A DNA stretch of 64,000 nt, taken from contig JAQTLV010000003.1 in the NCBI GenBank assembly GCA_028714675.1, forward strand, positions 248,001-312,000, given 5' to 3'. The position numbers were made by a program, and so were the translations under genes. This DNA comes from Sulfurovaceae bacterium. GTDB taxonomy: Bacteria > Campylobacterota > Campylobacteria > Campylobacterales > Sulfurovaceae. The notes beneath the pieces are model-generated. The model made no database searches and had not been told where the DNA came from. It saw only the letters and a program-made list of their open reading frames with translations. Below, in pieces: positions 49,071 to 57,826 of this stretch. Each line of letters begins with the position of its first letter. Positions within the stretch are counted from its first letter, which is position 1.

Positions 49071-50345
49071 ATGACTTTGGATAATATCTGTAAAATACTT
49101 GAAAAAGATAATATATTTTTAACTGGCGGTGCAGGGGTAGGCAAAAGCTATACCACCATGAAAATCATAGAAAAATTTAAAAAAGATGGTAAAAACGTAA
49201 TTTCACTTGGCTCAACAGGTGTTAGTGCAGTTGCTATAAATGGAATGACGGTTCATAGTTTTTTTATTTTTGGTATAGCAAACTCTCTTGAAGAGTTAGA
49301 CATCGGAGATAAAAAATCAAAACACAGACTAGTTGAGCTTAAAAAGATAATTTCTAGTACAGACTTGATAGTAATTGATGAGATATCTATGATAAGTGCT
49401 AGTCTTATAGATATGATAGCTTATAGACTAGATTCCATGGGCTTTTTAGGCAAAATTATGTTTGTTGGAGATTTTTTTCAACTCAGCCCTATAGTCAAAT
49501 ACAAAGAAAATGTTGGATTGTTTGATAGTTTGCTTTTTGCCTTTGAAAGCTCTTCTTGGCAAAATTTTGCCCCAGTGGTTATAGAGCTTACCAAAATGCA
49601 TAGAACACATGATGCAGGATTTACAAAAATATTATCCAAAATTAGAAAAGGTGAAGTTGATTCGAAAGTCATAGAATATATAAAATCTTTAGAGCAAAAC
49701 AAAGCTTTAGAAAATTCAACTTATCTCTTTGGCAAAAATGAACATGTTGAAAAGATGAATAGAGAAAAACTAGCAGAACTCTCTTCTCCGGCAGTTATGC
49801 TAATAGCACAAAATAGTAGCATCAAAAAAGTACATGAAAATAAAATTTTAAATTGGCAAAAATCTCTACCAGTACCAGATACGCTAACTCTAAAAGTAGG
49901 CGCACCAGTATTGTTTTGTGTAAATAAATGGGGTAAATATGCAAATGGTGAGCGAGGAATAATAAAAGAGATAACAAATGAAGCCGTTATAGTCGAAAAA
50001 GATGATAGTTTCGTTAGAGTTGAGCCACATGTTTTTGAACTTGGTGAGTTTCATGCAAATGAAGATGGCAAGCTCAAATCAGTTACACTAGCAACTATGT
50101 CACAATTTCCACTAAAACTAGCTTATGCCATAACCATACACAAATCACAAGGCATGAGTATAGATAATCTTGTTTGTAATGTAGATAATATCTTTACGCC
50201 TAGTCAATTTTATGTTGCCCTATCGCGTGCGACAGATCCCAAAACTCTAAAAGTAGATTATAATGGCAGTAATCTAGAGTATTATCTAAAAAAAGTTATC
50301 TCCATAGACCCTAGAGTAGTTGAGTTTTACGAAAGCACTATATAG
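49071..50345 (+). CDS. PIF1/RecD-like superfamily 1 DNA helicase
   Basis: A 424-residue ATPase. Walker A is TGGAGVGKSYTT, Walker B VIDEISMI, motif III VGDFFQLSP, and the C-terminal motif block is AITIHKSQGMSIDNLV with QFYVALSRA. This is the compact PIF1/Dda/RecD-type helicase core without an added nuclease domain. AAGGATAT precedes the ATG. Probably acts on single-strand tails in replication or repair. Its end overlaps the convergent downstream gene by 8 bases. Confidence 0.9.
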   Translation: MTLDNICKILEKDNIFLTGGAGVGKSYTTMKIIEKFKKDGKNVISLGSTGVSAVAINGMTVHSFFIFGIANSLEELDIGDKKSKHRLVELKKIISSTDLIVIDEISMISASLIDMIAYRLDSMGFLGKIMFVGDFFQLSPIVKYKENVGLFDSLLFAFESSSWQNFAPVVIELTKMHRTHDAGFTKILSKIRKGEVDSKVIEYIKSLEQNKALENSTYLFGKNEHVEKMNREKLAELSSPAVMLIAQNSSIKKVHENKILNWQKSLPVPDTLTLKVGAPVLFCVNKWGKYANGERGIIKEITNEAVIVEKDDSFVRVEPHVFELGEFHANEDGKLKSVTLATMSQFPLKLAYAITIHKSQGMSIDNLVCNVDNIFTPSQFYVALSRATDPKTLKVDYNGSNLEYYLKKVISIDPRVVEFYESTI

Positions 50346-51027
50346 TTACCAGAGAAATCGTACCGACTTTTTGTATAACTATTTTTTGTTTTTTTACAAC
50401 ACTCAAATCCCCATCAAACTCTAGTACATTATAATAATTTTTTAAATCTATCTCCATAGAATCATTTATTTGTCCATGTATATTGAAAATCTTTTTAAAT
50501 TTTAATGGAGTGAAAATGAAAAATCTACTCTTTGAAGATAGCAAAAATGGTGTTACTATCAAATGAAATGGAAGAAGTATAAGAGTGGATATGATATATC
50601 TCAATGCCCCTCTTTTTAAAATTCCAAATCTTAAAACCTCAGATAAAAATATATGAGCAACATCGCTAGAATTTCCACAAGAAAAAAGAAATATTTTTTT
50701 ATCAATTGCATAAAAAGGCACAGTTATCTTCTTTATATCTTCATTTTTTGATATAGATGAAAGTATCTTGTCAATATTTGGTAATCTATGTATTTTGGAT
50801 ACAACATTAAATGAACCAGTAGGATTTATTATGAAAGGTGGGATTGAAGATGTGCCAAATTTATGATATAAGTCTTTTAATGCTCTTCTGATGGCACCAT
50901 CTCCACCACTAATAAGTATATAATCAAAATCTGATATATTTTCTATAGATATCAAATTCGCGAGAGAGGTGTAGATTATCTCTATGCCAGGAAACTCTAT
51001 TTGTTGTCCAACCGATAGAATTTTCAT
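50338..51027 (-). CDS. Diacylglycerol/lipid-kinase-like protein
   Basis: A 229-residue protein resembling the catalytic domain of DAGK-type lipid kinases: ILISGGDGAIRRALKDLY is the nucleotide-binding GGDG motif, followed by PFIINPTGSFNVVSK where typical enzymes have a PxGTxND motif; here GTxND is replaced by GSFNV. It is shorter than usual (about 290-300 residues). Activity is therefore doubtful without a test. It is last in the metG operon, 11 bases after the thioredoxin-like gene. Confidence 0.72.
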   Translation of the reverse strand: MKILSVGQQIEFPGIEIIYTSLANLISIENISDFDYILISGGDGAIRRALKDLYHKFGTSSIPPFIINPTGSFNVVSKIHRLPNIDKILSSISKNEDIKKITVPFYAIDKKIFLFSCGNSSDVAHIFLSEVLRFGILKRGALRYIISTLILLPFHLIVTPFLLSSKSRFFIFTPLKFKKIFNIHGQINDSMEIDLKNYYNVLEFDGDLSVVKKQKIVIQKVGTISLVTI

Positions 51028-51038
51028 ATTTTTTTGCT

Positions 51039-51452
51039 TTATTTTGAAGACGCTTTAAAATCGTTTATTACTTGATTTAAAAGTTCTATCATATCACTTT
51101 CTTCTAATGGACCGACAAGAGGATCATGTATTTCTTTACTACCATCTGGGGACATAAAATATAGAGTAGGGGTGCCATAAGGCTCCATAAGACCTTTTGG
51201 AAGAGTATCCATCTGAGAAACATCCACAAATTTTACTTCAAAATCACTATCAAGAATTTTTTTGACTTCTGCTCTTTTAAATGTATCTTTAAGGGCATCA
51301 CAAGAACCACAGCCATCTTGTGTTAAAAACAAAATAGATATTTTACCTGATTGATTAGTCGCAATATTTTGATTATCAGAACTTTTTTCTTTGGAGCAAG
51401 AAACCATAAATAACATTAAAAAACTCAAAAATAAAAACTTGATATTTTTCAT
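51039..51452 (-). CDS. Thioredoxin-fold lipoprotein
   Basis: A 137-residue lipoprotein with a lipobox (FMVSC) and a thioredoxin fold carrying the active site CGSC in LTQDGCGSCDALKDTF, then the cis-Pro loop YGTPTLYFM. It is periplasm-facing and likely reduces or oxidises thiols, as SoxW or TlpA-like proteins do, possibly for cytochrome maturation. It is third in the metG transcript. Confidence 0.87.
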   Translation of the reverse strand: MKNIKFLFLSFLMLFMVSCSKEKSSDNQNIATNQSGKISILFLTQDGCGSCDALKDTFKRAEVKKILDSDFEVKFVDVSQMDTLPKGLMEPYGTPTLYFMSPDGSKEIHDPLVGPLEESDMIELLNQVINDFKASSK

Positions 51453-51460
51453 AGACTATC

Positions 51461-52447
51461 CTATTGATTAAATAAATCATATTCCTGCTGCAAACTAGGC
51501 AATATCGATTTGTCAAGATTATACACAAATGCATAGTTATATGTCAACAATTTTAATTTTTGATGAACATCGTTAATATCATCGAACCAAACAGGATTTT
51601 TATCTAAATCTATTTTAGTCTTTTTAGGAGTCAATATAATACTTCTTATCCATTTTAAACGATAAAATATATACTCATTTGCATCATAAATATCTTTTAG
51701 ATTGTCTATAAATATAACAACTTTTTCACTTTTTGAACTTGATTGAATTCTAAGTTGATTATCTATAAATACTGGAACAAAATGCTTTGTATATCTGATT
51801 TTTTCTAACTCATAACGCATATGATTAGCATCAAGAAAATGCAATACTCTTGCTAGATATTTCATGTGAAAGGGCACGATATCATAGTTTTGATATACAT
51901 AGCCATCTATTTTAAAACTGCATTTAAAAAGTGTGTCTGAAATCAACTGATAGTCTTTTTGTAACTCTAGCTTGGAAATATTTGGCTTTATGGTTGTTAG
52001 TAACTCTTCATCATCTCCTACAAAAAGTAAATCATTACTATTCACAATTTGTTCAAATGTTTTTCTCCAGTCACCAGACAATATAGTAATATTTCTTTTA
52101 TCAACAGCAACCATTTTCAAGAAACTTATTTCATGAGGATTTAGCAGATATATATCTATCTCTTTTTTGAGTAGTACATATCTGATAAGCTTCATGGAAG
52201 CGAGTTTTACATCGCTCACTTTTATCCATGCGATTTCTTTATCTTTTCTAACTATGTTATCATCATCAAATATGATAGCATACGCACCATTACTTAGTGC
52301 ATTATCTATATCTTCTTGGTTTGAAGAGAAAAACAAATCGCCAAGTTCAACTTTTGATGGATAAACAGTAGCACTATTTATCGATTGTATTTTTGGAGTG
52401 CCTATAAGCTCTCCATTCGTTATATTTACAACATCGCTAATATTCAT
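51461..52447 (-). CDS. Protein with a MurF-type N-terminal domain, no ligase core
   Basis: A 328-residue protein. The first 90 residues resemble the UDP-binding domain of MurF/MurE (ISDVVNITNGELIG, then SINSATVYPSKVELGDLFF), but the central Walker-A ATPase domain (GTNGKT) and the C-terminal domain of Mur ligases are absent. The remaining 240 residues match nothing I know. It may be a binding protein or relic of a ligase. The start shares a base with the metG stop (TAATG), so it is translated with metG. Confidence 0.65.
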   Translation of the reverse strand: MNISDVVNITNGELIGTPKIQSINSATVYPSKVELGDLFFSSNQEDIDNALSNGAYAIIFDDDNIVRKDKEIAWIKVSDVKLASMKLIRYVLLKKEIDIYLLNPHEISFLKMVAVDKRNITILSGDWRKTFEQIVNSNDLLFVGDDEELLTTIKPNISKLELQKDYQLISDTLFKCSFKIDGYVYQNYDIVPFHMKYLARVLHFLDANHMRYELEKIRYTKHFVPVFIDNQLRIQSSSKSEKVVIFIDNLKDIYDANEYIFYRLKWIRSIILTPKKTKIDLDKNPVWFDDINDVHQKLKLLTYNYAFVYNLDKSILPSLQQEYDLFNQ

Positions 52448-54393
52448 TATTTAACCGGCGTCCCTGCAGTTTTTGGTGCTTCTGGTCTAAGTAAATGCAA
52501 ACCATTTTCGTCTTTTGCTGCTAACAACATCCCTTCGCTTAGATTGCCCATAAGTTTTGCTGGTTTTAAGTTTGCAACTACACACACTTGAGTTCCAACC
52601 AAAGATTCTGGAGTATAAAATTCTTTGATTCCTGCAACTATTTGTCTTGGGTTTTCTTCTCCTACATCAACTTTTAAAAGTAGTAATTTATCACTTTTGG
52701 GAAGCTCCTCAGCTTGTACGATAGTACCGATTTTTAGTGATGTTTTGAAAAATTCGTCTATGCCTATAAGTGCCACACCTTCATCTTTTTTGACTTCAGT
52801 TGTTTTTGGTTCATTTTTATTTTCTTCATTTTTTTGTGGTTCATATATAGCCATCAATGGTTCTTCTATGCGAGGAAATAGGGGAGGGATTTTTGTTATG
52901 ATAAATTCATTTAAAACATTCGAATCAATTACAAAGTTTTGCCACGAGTCATTGTTTATCTCGAAATTAAGTGCAGTTGCTATCTTAGTAGAAACTTGAG
53001 GCATAACTGGATAAAGCATGATAGAAACGCGAGCGAGAATATTTGCTATGAGGGCTACAAGTGCCATTGCTTCTTCATCTTTACCGTCTTTCATGAGAGT
53101 CCAAGGCTGATATTTATCTATTGCTTTATTTGCAACACCGATAGGTCGCCAAAGCTCTTCAAGATATCTATGTATTTGCATTTCATACAAAAATGGCTCT
53201 AATTTAAGAAGAGATTCATTTACTTCACTTATTTCACTATCATAATATTTTGCGATATTTTCTGAGTTTATTTTACCATCAAAGTATTTTTCACTCATAC
53301 CTATAAGACGATTTAGAAGGTTGCCAAGATCATTTCCGAGGTCAGAATTTATTCTGTCTATCAAAGCTTTTTGGCTAAAGTCACCGTCCCCACCAAATGG
53401 AACTTCTCTAAGCATAAAATATCTAAAATTATCTATACCATACGCATCTGCTACTTCTTTTGGATTGATAACATTACCTTTTGATTTACTCATCTTTTCG
53501 CCATCTCTAGTCCACCAACCATGAGCTGCTATATGTTTTGGAAGAGGTAAGTCCAAACTCATCAAGAATGCAGGCCAATATATAGCGTGAAATCTCAAGA
53601 TATCTTTTCCGATCAAATGAACACGAGCTGGCCAATACCCCATATTTTTCTCATCAGTACCATATCCAAGTGCTGTTATATAGTTTAGAAGTGCATCTAG
53701 CCATACATACATTACATGTTTTGGATCATCAAATTTCTCAGGAAGTTTAACACCCCAGTCAAAGCTTGTTCTAGTGATAGAAAGGTCTTCTAAGCCACCT
53801 TCGACAAATCTCACAACTTCATTTCTTTTACTTTTTGGCAATATACAGTTTGGATTTTCATTGTACCAAGCTAAAAGTTTATCTTGATATTTTGATAGTC
53901 TAAAGAAGTAACTCTCTTCTTCAACTACCGTCGTACTTTTGCCACACTCAGGGCAAAATTCATCATCGACGAGTTGAGTCTTTGTAAAAAATGTCTCACA
54001 AGATATACAATAATGTCCTCTATAAACATCTTTGTATATATCGCCTTTATCAAACATCTTTTCAAATGCAACTTGAACACCTTTTTTGTGATGTTCGTCT
54101 GTTGTTCGGATAAATGAATCATAACTGATCTCAAATTCATCCCAAAGATTTTTGAAACTCGCAGAGATTTTATCTGCATAGACTTTTGGGCTTTCGCCTC
54201 TAAGTTTTGCCGCTTCTTCTATCTTTTGACCATGTTCGTCTGTACCTGTCAAAAAGAATACATCGTAACCTATCATTCTAGAGTATCTAGCTATCGTATC
54301 GGCTATGATAGTAGTATAAGCATGACCTATGTGTGCTACATCATTGACATAATAGATTGGAGTTGTGATATATGTTGGTTTATTGCATTGCAT
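52447..54393 (-). CDS. metG: Methionyl-tRNA synthetase
   Basis: A 648-residue enzyme charging tRNA-Met. The HIGH motif is AHIGHAY, the KMSKS motif is GEKMSKSKGNV, and the zinc-knuckle cysteines are in HYCISCETFF and FCPECGKS. A C-terminal EMAPII/tRNA-binding domain (about 545-648) follows a charged linker of Lys and Glu. I start at ATG 54393 (MQCNKPTYITTPIYYVND), where AAGGA lies 11 bases upstream; an in-frame upstream ATG at 54432 lacks support. Confidence 0.97.
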   Translation of the reverse strand: MQCNKPTYITTPIYYVNDVAHIGHAYTTIIADTIARYSRMIGYDVFFLTGTDEHGQKIEEAAKLRGESPKVYADKISASFKNLWDEFEISYDSFIRTTDEHHKKGVQVAFEKMFDKGDIYKDVYRGHYCISCETFFTKTQLVDDEFCPECGKSTTVVEEESYFFRLSKYQDKLLAWYNENPNCILPKSKRNEVVRFVEGGLEDLSITRTSFDWGVKLPEKFDDPKHVMYVWLDALLNYITALGYGTDEKNMGYWPARVHLIGKDILRFHAIYWPAFLMSLDLPLPKHIAAHGWWTRDGEKMSKSKGNVINPKEVADAYGIDNFRYFMLREVPFGGDGDFSQKALIDRINSDLGNDLGNLLNRLIGMSEKYFDGKINSENIAKYYDSEISEVNESLLKLEPFLYEMQIHRYLEELWRPIGVANKAIDKYQPWTLMKDGKDEEAMALVALIANILARVSIMLYPVMPQVSTKIATALNFEINNDSWQNFVIDSNVLNEFIITKIPPLFPRIEEPLMAIYEPQKNEENKNEPKTTEVKKDEGVALIGIDEFFKTSLKIGTIVQAEELPKSDKLLLLKVDVGEENPRQIVAGIKEFYTPESLVGTQVCVVANLKPAKLMGNLSEGMLLAAKDENGLHLLRPEAPKTAGTPVK

Positions 54394-54707
54394 GAAGTTT
54401 TCCTTAACAAATGAGTTTTTGGATTTTACCAATGAAGTGTAAAATTATGTCAAGATTGTATCTCAAAGTTGCTTTTAAAGGGATTTGTAACAAATTATAT
54501 TCGTCCTCGTTCCACCTCTCCGTAGGTGGAATGCATATCTAATTTATAATTATCAAAATATCACAATAAATAACAATCTTTAATACTACTTTAAAAATCT
54601 AACAGATAAACTATTATTTACATACTTTAAAAATCATCAAGAAGGATGATAATGACTACAATAAATTATAAGGATAATCTAAATATATAAATGAAAGAGG
54701 CACTTAA
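54394..54707. other. Intergenic region holding the first REP
   Basis: These 314 bases between metG and the next gene have no coding potential. They hold the first REP palindrome (54506) and a 13-base direct repeat, TACTTTAAAAATC, at 54587 and 54623, which may flank the promoter of the 54708 gene. Confidence 0.6.
54506..54537 (+). repeat. REP palindrome, copy 1
   Basis: TTCCACCT and AGGTGGAA (54510-54517 and 54524-54531) pair around the loop CTCCGT, with the flanks CTCG and TGCATA conserved in the other copies. It is in the same orientation as copy 2 and inverted relative to copies 3 and 4. Confidence 0.9.
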
Positions 54708-55376
54708 ATGAACAAAAAAATAATCAAATACATCCTTATAGCCATACCATTACTATTTTTAGCAAAATGGGGAATTGAAACTGTAATCTACGACTCAAAT
54801 AAAATCCCAGATGTTAATCCACATCCGACACAGAAAGTGAGGATATACGGTAAGTTTCCATTTAAAGATGATGTAAATTTGAATATTAGAATCAATTATT
54901 TAACTACGAATCCTAAGTGTGAATATGTGACAAGTTGGATTGCCGGGACGACACCTCGCCCAAGACATAAAGAAATTTTTTTTAGTACAACAATTACAAA
55001 AAATAGTAATTATGAAGCAATAGCTTATTTGGATTCATTTTTAGAGGGACCTTGCCGATGGCATGCTTCTTCTATTTCGGCTTCATTGCTTAGTAATGGT
55101 AAAAGATTGGCTATTGAAGGAGAAACAATATCACACAATAAAAGGCAACCATCAGATATATACATAGCAGATATAGATCAAAAAAATATGGATGAGAATA
55201 GTAGTGTACACACAATAAGATGCACCAAAGAAACACATCAAAGAAAATGGGCGAAACTTATATGTATAAACAAAGTCGATGAGCAAAAAATAATCAATTC
55301 TTTACAAAAAGAAATAGAAATTAATTTTATTGATATGGGATTGAATGTTTCTCGTGAAGATTTATTGAAAGATTAA
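54708..55376 (+). CDS. Unknown membrane-anchored protein
   Basis: A 222-residue protein with one N-terminal hydrophobic segment (IIKYILIAIPLLFLAKWGI) and a polar body expected in the periplasm. The body contains Cys and Trp at scattered sites (KCEYVTSW, GPCRWHASS, IRCTKE, KLICINK), possibly two disulfides. I vaguely recall similar proteins near type VI secretion effector genes, where they may give immunity, but I see no secretion genes here. It lies between two REP copies in an insertion absent, from memory, from the conserved metG-fbp order of Campylobacter. AAAGAGG lies before the ATG. Confidence 0.65.
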   Translation: MNKKIIKYILIAIPLLFLAKWGIETVIYDSNKIPDVNPHPTQKVRIYGKFPFKDDVNLNIRINYLTTNPKCEYVTSWIAGTTPRPRHKEIFFSTTITKNSNYEAIAYLDSFLEGPCRWHASSISASLLSNGKRLAIEGETISHNKRQPSDIYIADIDQKNMDENSSVHTIRCTKETHQRKWAKLICINKVDEQKIINSLQKEIEINFIDMGLNVSREDLLKD

Positions 55377-55390
55377 AAAAAGGATAAAAG

Positions 55391-55447
55391 ATGGGCAAAA
55401 TAACTGAATTAGAAGGTGCAATTTTCTCTCGTTCCACCTCTCTGTAG
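55391..55447 (+). pseudogene. Truncated reading frame ending in a REP
   Basis: An 18-codon frame (MGKITELEGAIF, then SRSTSL) begins 14 bases after the preceding stop with a strong AAAGGA ribosome-binding site. It runs straight into REP copy 2, where it stops at TAG. It reads like the start of a second gene of the unit at 54708 that was cut off when the repeat arrived. It could instead be a chance start. Confidence 0.4.
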
Positions 55448-55459
55448 GTGGAATGCATA
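55428..55459 (+). repeat. REP palindrome, copy 2
   Basis: Same orientation as copy 1 and identical except for one C-to-T change in the loop (CTCTGT). It lies 78 bases before the transposase start codon. Confidence 0.9.
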
Positions 55460-55537
55460 CTAAACTAAAGCTAGAACAAAATATGACAATTTGACATATT
55501 TTACTTTTCCATCTAAAAATTAGCATATTATATTATT

Positions 55538-56071
55538 ATGGGAAGAAGTAGATATAAAATATATGAACCAACACATCCGCACTTTGTAACATGCACGATA
55601 TTGCATTGGTTACCATTATTCACTAGACAAGAGAGTGTAGATATTATTCTGCAATGCTTTAGATACCTTCAACAAAATGATAATCTTAAACTCTATGCTT
55701 ATGTAATATTAGAAAATCATATTCATATGGTAGTTCGAAGTAATGATATTAGTAAAAGCATGGAATCATTTAAAAAATATACTGCCAATGAATTATTAAA
55801 ACTCTTACAAAAAGAAAATATTAAAACAATACTCAATCAATTAAGATTTTATAAAAAAGCATATAGAGTAGATAAAGTGTATCAAATATGGGAAGAGGGT
55901 TATCATCCTAAGCTTATGCAAACAGATGCTATGATGATAAACAAGATAAACTATATCCATCAAAATCCTGTAAAGCGTGGATATGTAGATGAAGCTACAC
56001 ATTGGCGATATAGTAGTGCAAGAGATTATGAAGGCATGAGAGGATTGATTGATATTGAACGATTTTGGTGA
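55538..56071 (+). CDS. REP-associated tyrosine transposase (RAYT)
   Basis: A 177-residue Y1 HUH nuclease of the IS200/RAYT type. The N-terminus GRSRYKIYEPTHPHFVTC is the RAYT hallmark. The HUH metal site is H61-I-H63 in ENHIHMVV, and the nucleophile is probably Y81 in SFKKYTANELL. The C-terminal QNPVKRGYV and HWRYSSARDY are also typical. It is flanked by two inverted pairs of REP palindromes, as RAYT genes usually are. Such enzymes cut single-stranded REPs and are thought to spread them, while mostly not moving themselves. All key residues look intact. Confidence 0.92.
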   Translation: MGRSRYKIYEPTHPHFVTCTILHWLPLFTRQESVDIILQCFRYLQQNDNLKLYAYVILENHIHMVVRSNDISKSMESFKKYTANELLKLLQKENIKTILNQLRFYKKAYRVDKVYQIWEEGYHPKLMQTDAMMINKINYIHQNPVKRGYVDEATHWRYSSARDYEGMRGLIDIERFW

Positions 56072-56072
56072 C

Positions 56073-56104
56073 TATGCATTCCACCTACGGAGAGGTGGAA
56101 CGAG
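56073..56104 (-). repeat. REP palindrome, copy 3
   Basis: The exact reverse complement of copy 1, including the TGCATA and CTCG flanks. It lies just after the transposase stop codon. Confidence 0.9.
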
Positions 56105-56140
56105 AAAGGGGATTGATTGATGTTTAACGATTCTGGTGAC

Positions 56141-56172
56141 TATACATTCCACCTACGGAGAGGTGGAACGAG
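56141..56172 (-). repeat. REP palindrome, copy 4
   Basis: Same orientation as copy 3, 68 bases further on, with one change in the flank (TACATT for TGCATT). Confidence 0.9.
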
Positions 56173-56192
56173 AAAAGGAATTGTTATAATTC

Positions 56193-56405
56193 TTAAAACT
56201 CAAAGCCTCCGCTTTGTCCTTTATTCATACTTTCATAAACAGCTTTGACATACGCTTCTCTAGTTTCACAATCAAACATAAGTTCGCATTTCGAGCAACT
56301 CTCCAATCCTTTGGATTTTTGACACTCTGTGAGCTTTTCTAGCTCTGTCTCGAGTTTTTCTTCCCAAATATCTTTTACAACTTCATTTATTTCACTCAAA
56401 TTCAA
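56193..56405 (-). CDS. Small conserved Cys-motif protein before fbp's 3' end
   Basis: A 70-residue acidic soluble protein with four cysteines in a compact block ([19 protein letters not shown]), likely to bind a metal or Fe-S cluster. The position next to fbp and mobB matches a small hypothetical gene I recall between metG and fbp in Campylobacter jejuni. It overlaps the fbp stop by 4 bases, so it is the third gene of a mobB-fbp operon. Function unknown. Confidence 0.8.
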   Translation of the reverse strand: MNLSEINEVVKDIWEEKLETELEKLTECQKSKGLESCSKCELMFDCETREAYVKAVYESMNKGQSGGFEF

Positions 56406-57247
56406 ACTCCATAAGCTTTTTTAAGAGCTTCGATTTCATATTTTGAGCCAAAAAAGCATGGACTTGTATCATGTACAAATGATGGCTGGAGCGACAATAA
56501 ACTCTCGCCTTTATCATTTATCGCCATTCCACCAGCACTCTCATACACAAGCGCAAAAGGCAACACTTCAAACAGTTCTCTTAGTTTTCCATTTGGCTTA
56601 TCAGTAGTGCCAGGATAACTAAAAAGCCCACCGCCTTTTAAAAGTATCTGATGAAGATCAGGCACCATTCCACCACTATATCTAAGTCTATATCCTTCTT
56701 TAAATAGAGAATCTATAAAGTTTTTATGAGTTGATGTCCAGTTTTGTTGTGTTCCGCCAGGAGCATTTAGTTTGCCTTTTTCTTTTAGGGCAATTTCGCC
56801 AATTTGTACAAATTTACCACCCATGTATCTATAATGAATAGGTTTTTTGCCTCTTTGACAAATCACAAGCTCTATTCTAGGTCCATATACTACATAAGCA
56901 GAAGCTACAAGTCCATTTCCATCTAAAGTATTTTCATATATGCCAAATATAGAGCCTACGGATAAATCTACATCAACAAGGCTAGAGCCATCAAGAGGAT
57001 CATAGCATACAGTATATGTACCATTTTCATTCAATACACTTATACCTTCTTTTTCTTCACTAACTATGGCATTTATCGATGAAACATTTTTAAAAGCTTC
57101 TTCGATTATGAGATCGCTTTGAACATCAAGTTTTAGTTGATCTTCTCCTGAGCTATTTGAACTTTGGCTATATCCCAAATCGGAATTTTTTATCGCATTA
57201 TCAATTTTTAGTGCTATATCTTTTATACTTTCAAAAATTGTATCCAT
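56402..57247 (-). CDS. fbp: Fructose-1,6-bisphosphatase class I
   Basis: A 281-residue gluconeogenic phosphatase removing the 1-phosphate of fructose 1,6-bisphosphate. The metal site is EEKEGI then [42 protein letters not shown] and [16 protein letters not shown] complete the fold. I start at ATG 57247, five bases after AAGGAG and sharing a base with the mobB stop (TGATG); longer starts would place that ribosome-binding site inside the gene. Slightly shorter than the E. coli enzyme. Confidence 0.94.
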   Translation of the reverse strand: MDTIFESIKDIALKIDNAIKNSDLGYSQSSNSSGEDQLKLDVQSDLIIEEAFKNVSSINAIVSEEKEGISVLNENGTYTVCYDPLDGSSLVDVDLSVGSIFGIYENTLDGNGLVASAYVVYGPRIELVICQRGKKPIHYRYMGGKFVQIGEIALKEKGKLNAPGGTQQNWTSTHKNFIDSLFKEGYRLRYSGGMVPDLHQILLKGGGLFSYPGTTDKPNGKLRELFEVLPFALVYESAGGMAINDKGESLLSLQPSFVHDTSPCFFGSKYEIEALKKAYGV

Positions 57248-57738
57248 CATATCTCCTTGCCATTTTTTAAAATCCACTCTATGATACTTTGCGGATTATT
57301 TAGATCCATTATCTCCAACTTTTGCGGTAAATTGTATTTGCTTATATCTGTACTATCATCTACCGCCAATGCTTCACTAAAGCCTAGATAACTTTCATCT
57401 ATCTCGCCTCTTGCTATGCATATTCTAGGAAGCGGCAAGTTTTTAAGTCCTTCAACTAGTAAAATATCTATATCGCCAAACATAGAAACTATTTCATCTA
57501 ATTCCTTTTGTCTATGAGAAAAATATGTTGTCCTAGTTGGCGAAACGACTGCTACTTCGGCACCTGTATCAAAAAATTTGAAGCTATCTTTTCCCTCTTT
57601 GTCAAAAACTGCTTTGTCTTTTGGGTCATGTTTTATGATACCAATTTTGTATTTTGTATTTAAAATTGTAGAAATTTTTTCTATTATAGTCGTTTTACCG
57701 CTATTTGATACGCCAGTAAATGCTACTGCTAATGCCAT
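57247..57738 (-). CDS. mobB: Molybdopterin-guanine dinucleotide biosynthesis adapter MobB
   Basis: A 163-residue P-loop GTPase-like protein that assists attachment of GMP to molybdopterin. Walker A is GVSNSGKTT, followed by [10 protein letters not shown] and [15 protein letters not shown]. The molybdopterin oxidoreductase at 18268 is one possible client. First gene of the operon; its stop is coupled to fbp. Confidence 0.9.
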   Translation of the reverse strand: MALAVAFTGVSNSGKTTIIEKISTILNTKYKIGIIKHDPKDKAVFDKEGKDSFKFFDTGAEVAVVSPTRTTYFSHRQKELDEIVSMFGDIDILLVEGLKNLPLPRICIARGEIDESYLGFSEALAVDDSTDISKYNLPQKLEIMDLNNPQSIIEWILKNGKEI

Positions 57739-57826
57739 GTCTGCTCCAAAATCTATTTGAAAATTATACTTAAAAGTTCATTGAAACTATGTTAAAATAC
57801 TATTTTAGATTTGATGGGATTTTAAT

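Larger units (their letters stand above)
56042..56178 (+). repeat. 68-bp tandem duplication carrying the RAYT 3' end and a REP
   Basis: Copy A (56042-56109) starts inside the last ten codons of the transposase gene and includes its stop and a REP. Copy B (56110-56178) repeats this with few changes (ATATTGAACGATTTTGG against ATGTTTAACGATTCTGG). Only copy A is in frame with the gene. Confidence 0.85.

Noticed and set aside
54506-56172. The four repeats as a CRISPR array
   Set aside because: Spacing is irregular, the copies are in two orientations, and a RAYT gene lies among them.
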